The notes beneath the pieces were generated by a model. The model had not been told where the DNA came from and made no database searches. It worked only from the letters and a program-made list of their open reading frames with translations. Shown piece by piece: positions 54,790 to 64,000 of a stretch of 64,000 nucleotides of DNA (position 1 is its first letter; the number at the start of each line of letters is the position of its first letter). A program made the translations under genes and the position numbers. The stretch covers positions 124,411,030 to 124,475,029 of the forward strand of contig CP136067.1 of the NCBI GenBank assembly GCA_032622095.1, in the 5' to 3' direction. This DNA is from Siphonodentalium dalli (Eukaryota > Mollusca > Scaphopoda > Gadilida > Siphonodentaliidae).

Positions 54790-55570
54790 GCGGACAGGTG
54801 TATGTATGGGTTCATTCTGTACTTCTCCGTGTGTGAGTTTTTACATGGTGGGTATGTAATGAAGGACATTGTAGTGAGTAAGAATGGATAGACACTGCCT
54901 GGTGGACTCATTACCAATAAACATCTGGCTTCTGTCAGAACCATTTCCTTCTCATTGTTTTCTGACTTTAGAAACTCACAGTGACATGGGCATTTCTATA
55001 ATTGGCTGCATGTAGTCTGTATAGTAAAATTAGCTGTGACCAATCAGATAAGTTTACCTATTATGTCTAAACCAATCAGATAAGGTATCATATCAGTGAC
55101 AAGTAAAGTAACAGTAATACCACTTGACAAGCCTCTTCAGTGTGATTTTAATTTCATTTCCGCATAAATTTATTTAAAGGGTCTCAAGACACTCCCAGTA
55201 GGTAAATTTACCAAAAAATATAAAAGTCTGTACAAGTCATGTTTAAACCATTGTTATGTGAAAAATTGTGTATAGTGATTTGTCAACAAACATTTCTAAT
55301 CATGTAGTAAGTTCAAATATTTTAGTCTAAATATGATTTTCGGAATATTTTTCAATGCTTTGACCTTTTCCAACTTCGCACAAAAGTTTGAAATTTCATG
55401 CTTGACACATTAGTTTGAAATTTTACACCACATGTAGATTGAAATTGTTTGTTGGAAAGTTCGAACTGGGGGAGGGGTGAAAATGTTGTATCATGAACAA
55501 GGGAGTTGGTCTGGTTGTCAGGGGTGGGGTGCAGCCACATACCTGCATGGGACTAATGCCTAAAGGGACA
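54790..55570. other. spacer, no gene seen
   Basis: Nothing recognised. Confidence 0.5.
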
Positions 55571-55834
55571 TTAAACCCTTTGATGACTAGAGCTTCCTGA
55601 AATTTTATGAAAACCCTGTGCCAATGCATTCTCTGGTATATGCAAGTCACCCATAGGGAGCCTTGCATATATTAGAGATTACATTGGCCTAACAATATTT
55701 ACCTTGACCTTGTAAGTCGGTGCATTCTATTATATATGCAAGGCTCCCTGTGGGAGAATCTCATATGTAAGAGATTGCACTGGCGCAGGGTCTTCTGTGC
55801 TGCACCATTGCAGCTCCCGTCATGAAAGGGTTAA
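55571..55834 (+). mobile_element. TTAA family B MITE, copy B18
   Basis: TTAAACCCTTTGATGACTAG to GTCATGAAAGGGTTAA, with two hairpins. Its closing TTAA (55831-55834) opens B19. Confidence 0.78.
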
Positions 55835-56184
55835 CCCTTCTATGACTGGAGCTTCCTGAAATTTTGCGAAAACCCTGTGCCAATGCATTCTCTTATATAT
55901 GCAAGTCTCCCATATGGAGCCTCACATATATAAGAAAATATATTGGCCTAACAATAATTACCTTGACCTTGTAAGCCAGTGCATTCTCTTATATATGCAA
56001 GTCTCCCATAGGGAGCCTCACATATATAAGAAAATATATTGGACTAACAATATTTACCTTGACCTTGTAAGCCAGTGCATTCTCTTATATATGCAAGGCT
56101 CCCTATGGGAGATTTGCATATATAAGAGATGCACTGGCACATGATCTTAAACTGCACCAGCACAGCTCCCATCTTGAAAGGGTT
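55831..56184 (+). mobile_element. family B three-hairpin copy B19
   Basis: TTAACCCTTCTATGACTGGA to CATCTTGAAAGGGTTGA. It contains three hairpins because a ~117-bp hairpin-plus-linker block (TATTGGCCTAACAATAATTA / TATTGGACTAACAATATTTA) is tandemly duplicated. Confidence 0.78.
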
Positions 56185-56193
56185 GAAGGGTTT

Positions 56194-57230
56194 GAGAGAC
56201 ATTAAATGAGGCCCCCTACCACTGACATCCATGGCTCCCATCACAAACAAGACATTATCCCCGTAGTTTGTATTATTGTTTGATATCTTCTCATTATGTT
56301 TGCGCTATTGTTTTTATCAATCCATTATTTCACATGCCTTGTCTTGCACGCGCAGATGACAGAAAGCAGGGGAGAGAAATCAGACTATTTTCCTATAGCC
56401 GAGCTCAGAGTTGGCACCCATTGAATACGAAAATCATTTATCAAAATATTTCCTTTTTTTTTTTAACTTTCCCAGTTTTGTAAAATAATTAAACCTTCAA
56501 ACCAATAATGTCAAATTTAACACAGGCTACACTGACTGTTATGCACACCCCAGATATATATTTTTACTATTTTTCAGACCCCCCCCCCCCCCTACAATCT
56601 GATAAATCGTGTACTGCTACCTAAAGGGGTTAGTTGTTACGCTTGGTACCAGACCAGAGACATTAAATGAGGCCCCCTACCACTGACATCACAAACAAGA
56701 CATTATCCCCGTAGTTTGTATTATTGTTTGGTATCTTCTCATTATGTTTGTGCTATTGTTTTTATCAATCCATTATTTCACATGCCTTGTCTTGCAAGCT
56801 CAGATGACAAATCAGGGGAGAGAAATCTATTTTCCTATAACCAAACTCACAGAGTTGGCATCCACTGATTACGAAAATCATGTTACGTATCCAAATTTTT
56901 AACTTTTTTGTGAACTTTCCCAGTTTTGTAAAATAATTAAACCTTCAAACCAATAATGTCATATTTAACAAAGGCTACACTGACTGTTATGCTCTCAGAT
57001 ATATATTTTTACTATTTTTCAGACCCCCCCCCCCCCCCACAATCTCATAAATTGTGTACTGCTACCTAAAGGGGTTAGTGGTAGCTTGGTACCAGAGACA
57101 TTAAATGAGGCCCCCTACCACTGACATCCATTGCTCCCATCACAAACATGACATTATCCCCGTAGTTTGTATTATTGTTTGATATCTTCTCATTATGTTA
57201 GCGCTATTGTTCTTATCAATCCATTATTTT
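56194..57230 (+). repeat. ~440-460-bp tandem repeat, 2.3 copies
   Basis: GAGACATTAAATGAGGCCCC starts units at about 56195, 56656 and 57095. The first two continue through TTCACATGCCTTGTCTTGCA, AACCTTCAAACCAATAATGT, a C-run and GTACTGCTACCTAAAGGGGT. The third stops near 57230. Confidence 0.9.
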
Positions 57231-57447
57231 GCCTGCAGGAAGGCGATTCGGGAACCAAACCTGTTTCCGATCATTGTGTGTTGCACGTATGCACTGTTTT
57301 AATGCTGGCTTTATCACTGTGAAAACAAACGGCAAATGTTCTAACTATATCTTTGGCCATTTAAATGAAATATTCAGACCTCAACAATAATCTTTACAGA
57401 CATACTCTTAAATAAATGGGATTGTATTGTATAAAACTATGATTATA

Positions 57448-57900
57448 CCCCCTTTTTACAAATAAAGGGGGGTATACTGTTTTGCAATTGTCCGTCCATC
57501 TGTCTAGCCATCCGTCCGTCTGTGCATGCATACTCCTGTCCGATGTCTTGGAACAGTAGTGCTCGAATCTCAATGAAATTTGGTATGGATGTTCACTACT
57601 ATGAGACATTAAATAGAGTGTTCAATTGTTTTGTTCGGATTTTCCATTCTAGAGTTATTCATCTTTGTTTATCTGGGAATGTTGGCTTTCTGGTGTGTCT
57701 GATGTCATAACTTTTGACAGTTGTGCTGGGATCTCAATGAAATTTAGTATGAGGACATTTAATAGCTTGTTCAACCATTTTGTTTTGGTTTTTCATTCTC
57801 TAGTTTTTCATCTTTGTTTCTGAAAATGCTGAATATATCAGTCTCAGGTTATAGATATGCCCACACTAGGCGGTATACCACAAGGGGCTATGCACCTGAT
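57448..57900. repeat. dispersed repeat N, fullest copy
   Basis: TTATACCCCCTTTTTACAAA and AAAGGGGGGTATACTG form an inverted tip. GTCCGTCCATCTGTC and two ~130-bp units follow (CTCAATGAAATTTGGTATGG; CTCAATGAAATTTAGTATGA). No coding value. Confidence 0.7.
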
Positions 57901-57939
57901 GACAGTCCATCTCTTGTTTGCTCAAATCTGTAGATTTAA

Positions 57940-58050
57940 CACTTACAATACTAAATACTCTTTGACAAGTAGTTCCTAAGTAAATGTTCACATAATAAGT
58001 TCAACAAATGTCGTTTGTTAAAGTTATTATCTGAATATTTCCCTGCAATA
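57940..58050. repeat. family G-like fragment
   Basis: AATAAGTTCAACAAATG and TATCTGAATATTTCCCTG resemble the right half of G1 and G2. Confidence 0.45.
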
Positions 58051-58191
58051 AATTATGGAGTGCTCACTTATGTGCGAGAACAAGTTCTTATTTCTTATCT
58101 AGGTTCGAAACCTGACATAGACAAAAATCGGGACTGATTTTTAAGCTTGATAAGCTGAGGGGACATCTCAATGTTAGGTTTCAAACCTGCT

Positions 58192-58380
58192 TCAGTAATG
58201 GCCTAAATAATCGACTCCTTAACCACAGTGGAATTATGGGTAACTTTTCAGGATTTAATCGGAAATATGGCTTATTGCCATTTAACGGAATGGCAACAAG
58301 CCATATTTCTGACTAAATTCTGGAAAGTTACACATGATTCTGCTGTGGTTAAGGAGTCGATTATTTAGGGCATTACTGTA
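58192..58380. mobile_element. family C palindromic MITE, copy C14
   Basis: CAGTAATGGCCTAAATAATC to GGGCATTACTGTA, with the centre shortened. The left flank reads TT rather than TA. Confidence 0.83.
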
Positions 58381-59439
58381 CAAACTTGCCCTGACAGGAT
58401 TTGTTTCCCAGTATTAAAATCATTTATCAGCGAATGGAATGTGCAAGGTCAGAGCGAAATAATGAATAACTAATTATTGACACTGACAACTATTATTCAG
58501 CTAAAAACCGAAATGACAACAGATAATTTAGACTTGACCTGATAATTTAACTGGTCCGAGTAGCCTAGACATTCTTGTATAGGTAGACATAGCTAAATAT
58601 ACAAGCAATTGTGCTAGATTTATATCTCATGCTGTGAATTAATTGTCCGGCTGTCAATAGAGCCCCCAGTTTAGATTCAACTCACCTGTTGTTCAGGTAT
58701 ATTCTTGGTAAGCATAAAGCCCTGTTGACAATCTCAATTAAAAATGTTTAAATCTCTTATGAAGAGAGCGAGTGCTGCGAACCATGGTTGTTCTTGGGTT
58801 ATATTGTGATAAGTAGCATGCTATGATGTAGGCTCATTGTGCGACCAGCATGAGCCCATTAACTTCACATGGGAACAATATTACCACACACGCACGCAGT
58901 CCTGTTATCGCACTCCCAATTCTTTTAAGGCATTCTTATTCCCTTTTGTCAAGTCCCGTATTTGAAGGACAATTTGTTCAAATCGAAATTCTATAGGTTT
59001 CCCTGTCACCAAATAAATGGAGGCCAAGTATTGTTCAGATATATATTCGCTGACAATACGCTTCGTAAGAACAATTTGTTTTGTTGAAATTTTGGATGTC
59101 TTCCATATAAGTACAAATGCTTCGAATTGCCCCCTACAAATGAGCTCGCAATTAACAAAACCGGGCGGATAATAGCATTGTTGTAATAAGCAAAACCTTT
59201 CAATTAATTTTCAATCAGCACAACTGGTTTTGTGTTGCGGGGACGGTATGGTTGCATTTAAGAAAGCTGACATAACAATCACTCTAAACATAAGTGTATG
59301 TCATAGTTATAGGATTATATTAGTCACAATTAACCCTAGGGGTCAATCTTGTAAAAATATTATACACTTACTTCAGATAGTTTATATCATATAGTGACTA
59401 TAATATACTGAATTTTGTACTATTTTGAACAATCTGGCT
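58381..59439. other. spacer, no gene seen
   Basis: Nothing recognised. Confidence 0.5.
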
Positions 59440-59441
59440 AT

Positions 59442-59442
<1 letters not shown>

Positions 59443-59480
<38 letters not shown>
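59443..59480 (+). repeat. 38-base poly-C run
   Basis: Uninterrupted C run. It is translated as poly-Pro in the frame that continues downstream, which is unlikely to be real coding. Confidence 0.95.
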
Positions 59481-59481
<1 letters not shown>

Positions 59482-60292
59482 CAACCAAACTCAAAAATAG
59501 AGATGAATATGCCGTATGTACACAATCACTACATTCAATACTAGCTATTTGCAAAGACAAACTTGGCAAAGGCAAGGCAGGGCCAGGTAAGAATACTCAT
59601 GTTAAATCAACACATATCATTAATTGTAGGCCTGTATTGGACAGTCTCACTCCCGAAGCATTAAAAACGCAAATTACCCCAGCAATGTTACCGTACCATC
59701 CAAACCAACCCCCAACTCGGGATATATGCCCCCCATACACAACCTACCTGGGTATCCTAGCTGTGCCCCTGCGAGTCCCCTTTATTAGGTTTCAGCCTGT
59801 AAGATGGGCCTGTCCTTCCCTGTAATATGGACTATTCCAGCAAGTAAATAATTCTCAGGTAAGTATCCCTACAGTAATGCCCTAAGTAATCGACCCCTTA
59901 ACCACAGCAGAATTATGGGTAACTTTTCAGGTTTTAGTCGGAAATATGGCTTGTTGCCATTCATCGGAAAGCTCTCCCCGAGAGCTTTCCGATGAATGGC
60001 AACAAGCCATATTTCCGACTAAATCCTGAAAAGTTACCCATAATTCTGCTGTGGTTAAGGGGTCGATTACTTAGGGCCTTACTGTATCCCTACATGGACT
60101 TTTATAGGTGAAGGATGCCTTGTGTTCAATATTTTAGATTCTAATGCTCACCAGTTCCATGTTTGTAGAGTGTGTACCACATCAAAGGACACTATTGAAG
60201 CATGGTTACTATATTTTCCAACTGATACCAATTTTGGACTAAACATTGAAACATTTGCTGCTGTTTTTCTTAAAAACAAAAAAATCCTCTAA
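59481..60292 (+). pseudogene. decayed coding-like segment, split by a C hairpin
   Basis: One frame runs from about 59481 to TAA at 59823-59825 (includes PVLDSLTPEALKTQITPAML). It stays open after that stop until the C hairpin, and resumes beyond it as TFIGEGCLVFNILDSNAHQF, then HVCRVCTTSKDTIEAWLLYF, to TAA at 60290-60292. Removing the hairpin joins the two parts without a frame break. Composition is protein-like and not palindromic. No family recognised and no start codon. A single substitution could explain the internal TAA. Could be a pseudogene exon or a transposon fragment. Confidence 0.4.
59870..60086. mobile_element. family C palindromic MITE, copy C15
   Basis: Full-length palindrome, centre CTCTCCCCGAGAGC. 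TA flanks at 59870-59871 and 60085-60086. The flanking 8-mers TATCCCTA also match on both sides. Confidence 0.88.
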
Positions 60293-60328
60293 TTGTTGGT
60301 TGGGAAATCAAATAATGAGAACAATTCC

Positions 60329-61580
60329 AACCTATATGTGGTGTGAAATCAACCTATATGTGGTGTGAAATCAACCTATATGGGATGTGAAATCAACCTA
60401 TATGTGGTGTGAAATCAACCTATATGTGGTGTAAAATCAACCTATATGTGGTGTGAAATCAACCTATATGTGGTGTGAAATAAACCTATATGTGGTGTAA
60501 AATAAACCTATTTGTGGTGTAAAATCAACCTATATGTGGTGTAAAATCAACCTGTATGTGGTGTGAAATCAACCTATATGTGGTGTAAAATCAACCTATA
60601 TGTGGTGTGAAATCAACCTATATGTGGTGTAAAATCAACCTATATGTGGTGTGAAATCAACCTATATGTGGTGTGAAATCAACCTATATGTGGTGTGAAA
60701 TCAACCTATATGTGGTGTGAAATCAACCTATATGTGGTGTGAAATAAACCTATATATGGTGTAAAATTAACCTATATGTGGGTAAAATTAACCTATATGT
60801 GGTGTGAAATCAACCTATATGTGGTGTGAAATAAACCTATATGTGGTGTAAAATCAACCTATATGTGGTGTAAAATTAACCTATATGTGGGTAAAATCAA
60901 CCTATATGTGGTGTGAAATCAACCTATATGTGGTGTGAAATCAACCTATATGTGGTGTGAAATCAACCTATATATGGTGTGAAATCAACCTATATGTGGT
61001 GTAAAATTAACCTATATGTGGGTAAAATCAACCTATATGTGGTGTGAAATCAACCTATATGTGGTGTGAAATAAACCTATATGTGGTGTAAAATAAACCT
61101 ATTTGTGGTGTGAAATAAACCTATATATGGTGTAAAATTAACCTATATGTGGGTAAAATAAACCTATTTGTGGTGTGAAATAAACCTATATATGGTGTAA
61201 AATTAACCTATATGTGGGTAAAATAAACCTATATGTGGTGTGAAATCAACCTATATGTGGTGTGAAATAAACCTATATGTGGTGTGAAATAAACCTATAT
61301 GTGGTGTGAAATAAACCTATATGTGGTGTAAAATCAACCTATATGTGGTGTGAAATCAACCTATATGTGGTGTGAAATCAACATATATGTGGTGTAAAAT
61401 CAACCTATATGTGGTGTAAAATCAACCTTGGTGTAAAATTAACCTATATTTGGAGTAAAATTTCCAACAAATGTTGTGCGAATCAATTGTTAAAAAAAAT
61501 TTGACCTAAATAAAATCAACCTATATGTGGTGTGATATAAACCTATATGTGGTGTAAAATCAACCTATATGTTGTGTAAG
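60329..61580 (+). repeat. minisatellite, 22-bp AACCTATATGTGGTGTGAAATC unit (variants)
   Basis: About 1.25 kb of AACCTATATGTGGTGT + RAAATC/AAAATTA units with 19-22-bp variants. A pair GTGTAAAATTA/GGGTAAAAT recurs several times, hinting at higher-order structure. It degrades after 61430 and passes directly into a B-element spacer. Confidence 0.95.
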
Positions 61581-61683
61581 ATCATAAAAAATGGTGTAGA
61601 ATGTAAGGAAAAATTATAACAATGTAAGAAAATATGATAAAAATTGTTCAAGAATATAAGACAAATTGATAAAAAATGAGAAA

Positions 61684-61786
61684 AATTTGTTAGGCCAATG
61701 TATGGTCCACTCGCATATATAGGAGAATGCATTGGCACAGGGTCTTTAATGTTGCGCCAGCACAGCTCCCATCATGAAAGGGTTAA
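61684..61786 (+). mobile_element. family B right-half copy B20
   Basis: GTTAGGCCAATGTATGGTCC, a half hairpin, GCGCCAGCACAGCTCCCATC, ATGAAAGGGTTAA. Its left half is replaced by minisatellite, apart from spacer remnants (61590-61683). Confidence 0.7.
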
Positions 61787-61876
61787 CAATATTTTGTCTA
61801 TGTGTAGAGAATAACTAAAGTGACTTATGGATGCATTATAGTCTATGTACAGCGGAAATAAAGGAACCGGTTTTAA
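61783..61876 (+). repeat. 94-bp TTAA-to-TTAA segment, copy 1
   Basis: TTAACAATATTTTGTCTATG to GGAACCGGTTTTAA, identical in length to 62365-62458 and nearly identical in sequence. A third partial copy follows at 62455-62480. Confidence 0.9.
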
Positions 61877-62368
61877 CCTTTTCACTATGGGAGCTTCCTG
61901 AAATTTTGAGAAAACCCTGTGCCAACGCATTCTCTTATATATGCGAGTCGACCATAGGTCGCCTCGCATATATAAGAGAATGCATTGGCCTAACAAATTT
62001 CATATTATTTTGTATAATTGTTAAATAATGTAAAAATAAGGTGAAAAATGATAAAAATTGTTAAAGAATGTAAGAAATAATGATAAAAAAATGATAATAA
62101 TTGTTAAAGAATTTTTTTTTAAATGATAAAAATTGATAAAGAATGTAAGAAAAAAATTATATAAAAATGTTAAAGAATGTAAGAAAAACTGATAAAAAAT
62201 TACAAACTTTTAAAGAATATAATAAAAAAAAAAAAAAAATTGTTAGGCCAATGCATTCTCTTATATATGCGAGGCGACCTATTATATATGGTTGACTCGC
62301 ATATATAAGAGAATGCATTGGCACAGTTAATGTTGCGCCAAGCACAGCTCTAGTCCTGAAAGGGTTAA
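61873..62368 (+). mobile_element. TTAA family B long-spacer copy B21
   Basis: TTAACCTTTTCACTATGGGA to GTCCTGAAAGGGTTAA. A-type hairpins are separated by ~230 bp of TTAAAGAATGTAAGAAAA-type repeats. The second hairpin tip has a 7-bp insertion (TATTATA). Confidence 0.8.
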
Positions 62369-62458
62369 CAATATTTTGTCTATGTGTAGAGAATAACTAA
62401 AGTGACTTATGGATGCATGATAGTCTATGTACAGCGGAAATAAAGGAACCGGTTTTAA
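62365..62458 (+). repeat. 94-bp TTAA-to-TTAA segment, copy 2
   Basis: Alternates with B elements (B20, segment, B21, segment), as expected from unequal exchange between neighbouring B copies. Confidence 0.9.
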
Positions 62459-62480
62459 CAATATTTTGTCTATGTGTATA

Positions 62481-63246
62481 GCACAGGACATAATTGTAGA
62501 TGATAATAGGTTCCGTATTGTAAGTGTGTGTATGTTAGAATAATTGAAACAATATGCCTCCTAAAAGTCCTTAATTACGTGACGACAGCTACTGTTCCTA
62601 AATTTATAGCAATCCGATTCATTAACGACCACCAAAACTCTAATTGTTTGTGCCGTTTTGTGGGAATTAAGCTGAAATTTGCAAAGAGGTTTCTTCGCTG
62701 GAGTAGGATAATACATCATTGTCTCGGGGTATCATTAACGGAAGGAGTTTCCTGCCTTGTAAAAAGGATTCGAAATAATAAAGTAAAACAAAGGAAGTCG
62801 GCCGAATAAACAGCATAGGAGCCGATTGTGTAGGTAATTAGTGAGTGTTGTGAGAAAATTGGTTTAATGATTCCAAGGGGGTATTCACCCACCCATCATT
62901 TTATAAAGTTTGGGATGTGGCACAGCCACACAGCATGTTTATTTTATAGATATTTTGGATGCAGAAGAAAGAAAATAATAAATAAAAAAATTAAATACTC
63001 AACACCACCCATGCAACAATCTACCAACATTCAAACATGGATTTCACAAAATTTATGAAAGACTGATATAAAAAATTAAGAAAATTTGTGACCACCAAAT
63101 TGTCTCAAAAGATGGAACAGGAAGACTGTCATCAATTATTTTTTTTAAACCAGATGCTGTATATTTTAAACCTCATGAATGTAACAATGAAGATAGTTTT
63201 ATTTTATTTCTTCAAAGTTTGAGATGTGATAACTGTTAAAAGACTA
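62481..63246. other. spacer, no gene seen
   Basis: A 93-codon open frame (62528-62809, +) is basic near its end and shows no recognised domain, so it is not called. Confidence 0.45.
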
Positions 63247-63689
63247 TTAAAGGTACTCAATCCGATACGATGGTCCCCATATCATCAAATTCCAACAACA
63301 ACATTTTTTTAAATGCTGCTTCTGTTATCAGAATCGATTAATTGCCTAAAAATAATGCTAACCTCAAGTCAACTATAGTATAAAATTACCCAAAACCTGT
63401 TATTTATCAACATTTTGTTCAAAGAAATTTTGCCGGTTTGTCAAATATCTGACACAAAAAAGCCACTTGATTTTAGAGTTATCCATCTTCATCCTTCATT
63501 TGGTCCGAGACCGTTTTCTTGTCGACTTTTTACTGGGCACTAAAAATTATCGGTGGTGAAAAATAATTTATTTTAAAAATCGATATCTCATCACTCTGAG
63601 CTATGATGTGTGGGTTCCTCAACTCGAATCAAAGCCGAAGCCAAGGAATTAGTAATTTGCAAGCATTATTTCGGATTATGCATCTTTAA
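63247..63689 (+). mobile_element. family E element, full copy E7
   Basis: TTAAAGGTACTCAATCCGAT to TCGGATTATGCATCTTTAA, 443 bp with TTAA at both ends. Best reference for the family. The ends are imperfect inverted repeats over ~19 bp. The superfamily is uncertain because both TTAA and TA duplications fit. Confidence 0.8.
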
Positions 63690-63927
63690 ATACAAAAAAA
63701 TGTAGATTCTCACCCTGTTTTTGGCCCCCTCCACAGCCCACCTCAATATTTTTTATCTGGATCATTTTGCTGTATATTTCTTTCTCATATCTGTCGCTGT
63801 GAAAAGTCTCTCATTTCATCACTAAAACTTGACCAAATTAAGCTCTAGCAGAGATTCATGGCATGATCTACACTTTTGGGTGCTTTCGACACCCCACATG
63901 GAATGTATTACACCAGGAAGAAGATGC
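63690..63927. other. spacer with a foldback-element fragment
   Basis: GAGATTCATGGCATGATCTA (63852-63872) is the outer arm of the 34889-35448 palindrome. Otherwise nothing. Confidence 0.55.
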
Positions 63928-64000
63928 TTAAACCCATGACGGGAGCTGCGCTGGTGCAGCATTAAAGACCCTGTGCCAGTGCATTCTCTTATATATGTGA
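63928..64000 (+). mobile_element. family B copy B22, cut by the window edge
   Basis: TTAAACCCATGACGGGAGCT, TGCAGCATTAAAGACCCTGT and the start of a hairpin. Confidence 0.7.

Noticed and set aside
59443-59825. Poly-proline protein
   Set aside because: The proline run is the translation of a 38-C homopolymer. Only the sequence after it was kept, as a possible pseudogene.
59870-60086. 8-bp target duplication TATCCCTA suggesting that family C is hAT-like
   Set aside because: Other C copies show only TA in common on their flanks, so TA is the better target and this match is probably coincidental.
60329-61580. CRISPR-like array
   Set aside because: 22-bp units abut with no spacers.
62528-62809. 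93-codon frame with a basic C-terminal part
   Set aside because: No motif, no neighbouring exons and no codon pattern that I can recognise.

Overview
This window looks like non-coding, repeat-dense DNA from a metazoan nuclear genome. An AT-rich marine invertebrate, most likely a mollusc, fits best. That is an inference from the repeat types (many short DNA transposons, minisatellites, long poly-C runs and CCCCTTTT/GTCC-rich dispersed repeats), not from a marker gene. I found no intact host gene, rRNA, CRISPR array or bacterial or phage feature. Nearly all open frames are short and lie inside palindromes or microsatellites.

Four groups of short non-autonomous transposons fill most of the sequence. 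(1) Elements bounded by TTAA: family A (TTAACCCTTTACCCAACA), B (TTAACCCTTTCATGA), S (TTAACCCTTTSAGTGCCAGG), G (TTAACYCTTTCTATACT) and E (TTAAAGGTACTCAATCC). The first four have piggyBac-like TTAA-CCC ends, and A, B and S share one internal ~66-bp hairpin module. (2) Family C, near-perfect ~215-bp palindromes with TA flanks (TACAGTAATGCCC), Tc1/mariner/pogo-like. (3) Family D, CAAGCC-ended elements with one or two hairpins and 8-bp target duplications, hAT-like. (4) Larger single insertions: a 2.77-kb hAT-like element with an exact 8-bp duplication (16170-18936), a ~2.17-kb insertion with imperfect terminal repeats (25417-27585), a ~600-bp insertion (32605-33205) and a ~350-bp element (47378-47724). 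Two degraded minus-strand LINE reverse-transcriptase C-termini (17926-18269, 48173-48605) and one unidentified decayed coding segment (59440-60292) are the only protein-like remnants.

Layout: 0-4 kb, A, D, B and E elements, including three TTAA elements joined end to end; 4.2-5.4 kb, minisatellite; 6-15.9 kb, scattered C, D, B, E, G and A copies; 16.2-18.9 kb, hAT-like element carrying a LINE tail between 270-bp direct repeats; 19-24 kb, duplicated blocks and a nest of B, S and A; 24.4-28.2 kb, three tandem ~560-bp units, one split by the 2.17-kb insertion; 28-34 kb, inverted and direct duplications plus a B array; 34.7-35.7 kb, a palindrome bracketed by two C hairpins; 36-41 kb, D, E and tandem 170-bp repeats; 41-49 kb, B, C, S, D, A and the second LINE; 49-58 kb, B, D and A copies and a ~450-bp tandem repeat; 59-60.3 kb, the decayed coding segment split by a C hairpin; 60.3-61.6 kb, a 22-bp minisatellite; 61.6-64 kb, B and E elements.

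The points most worth following are base-pair-preserving variation at the tips and bases of the A/B/S hairpins, one hairpin module shared by elements with different termini, TTAA-to-TTAA chaining and nesting, and several elements sitting between long direct repeats.
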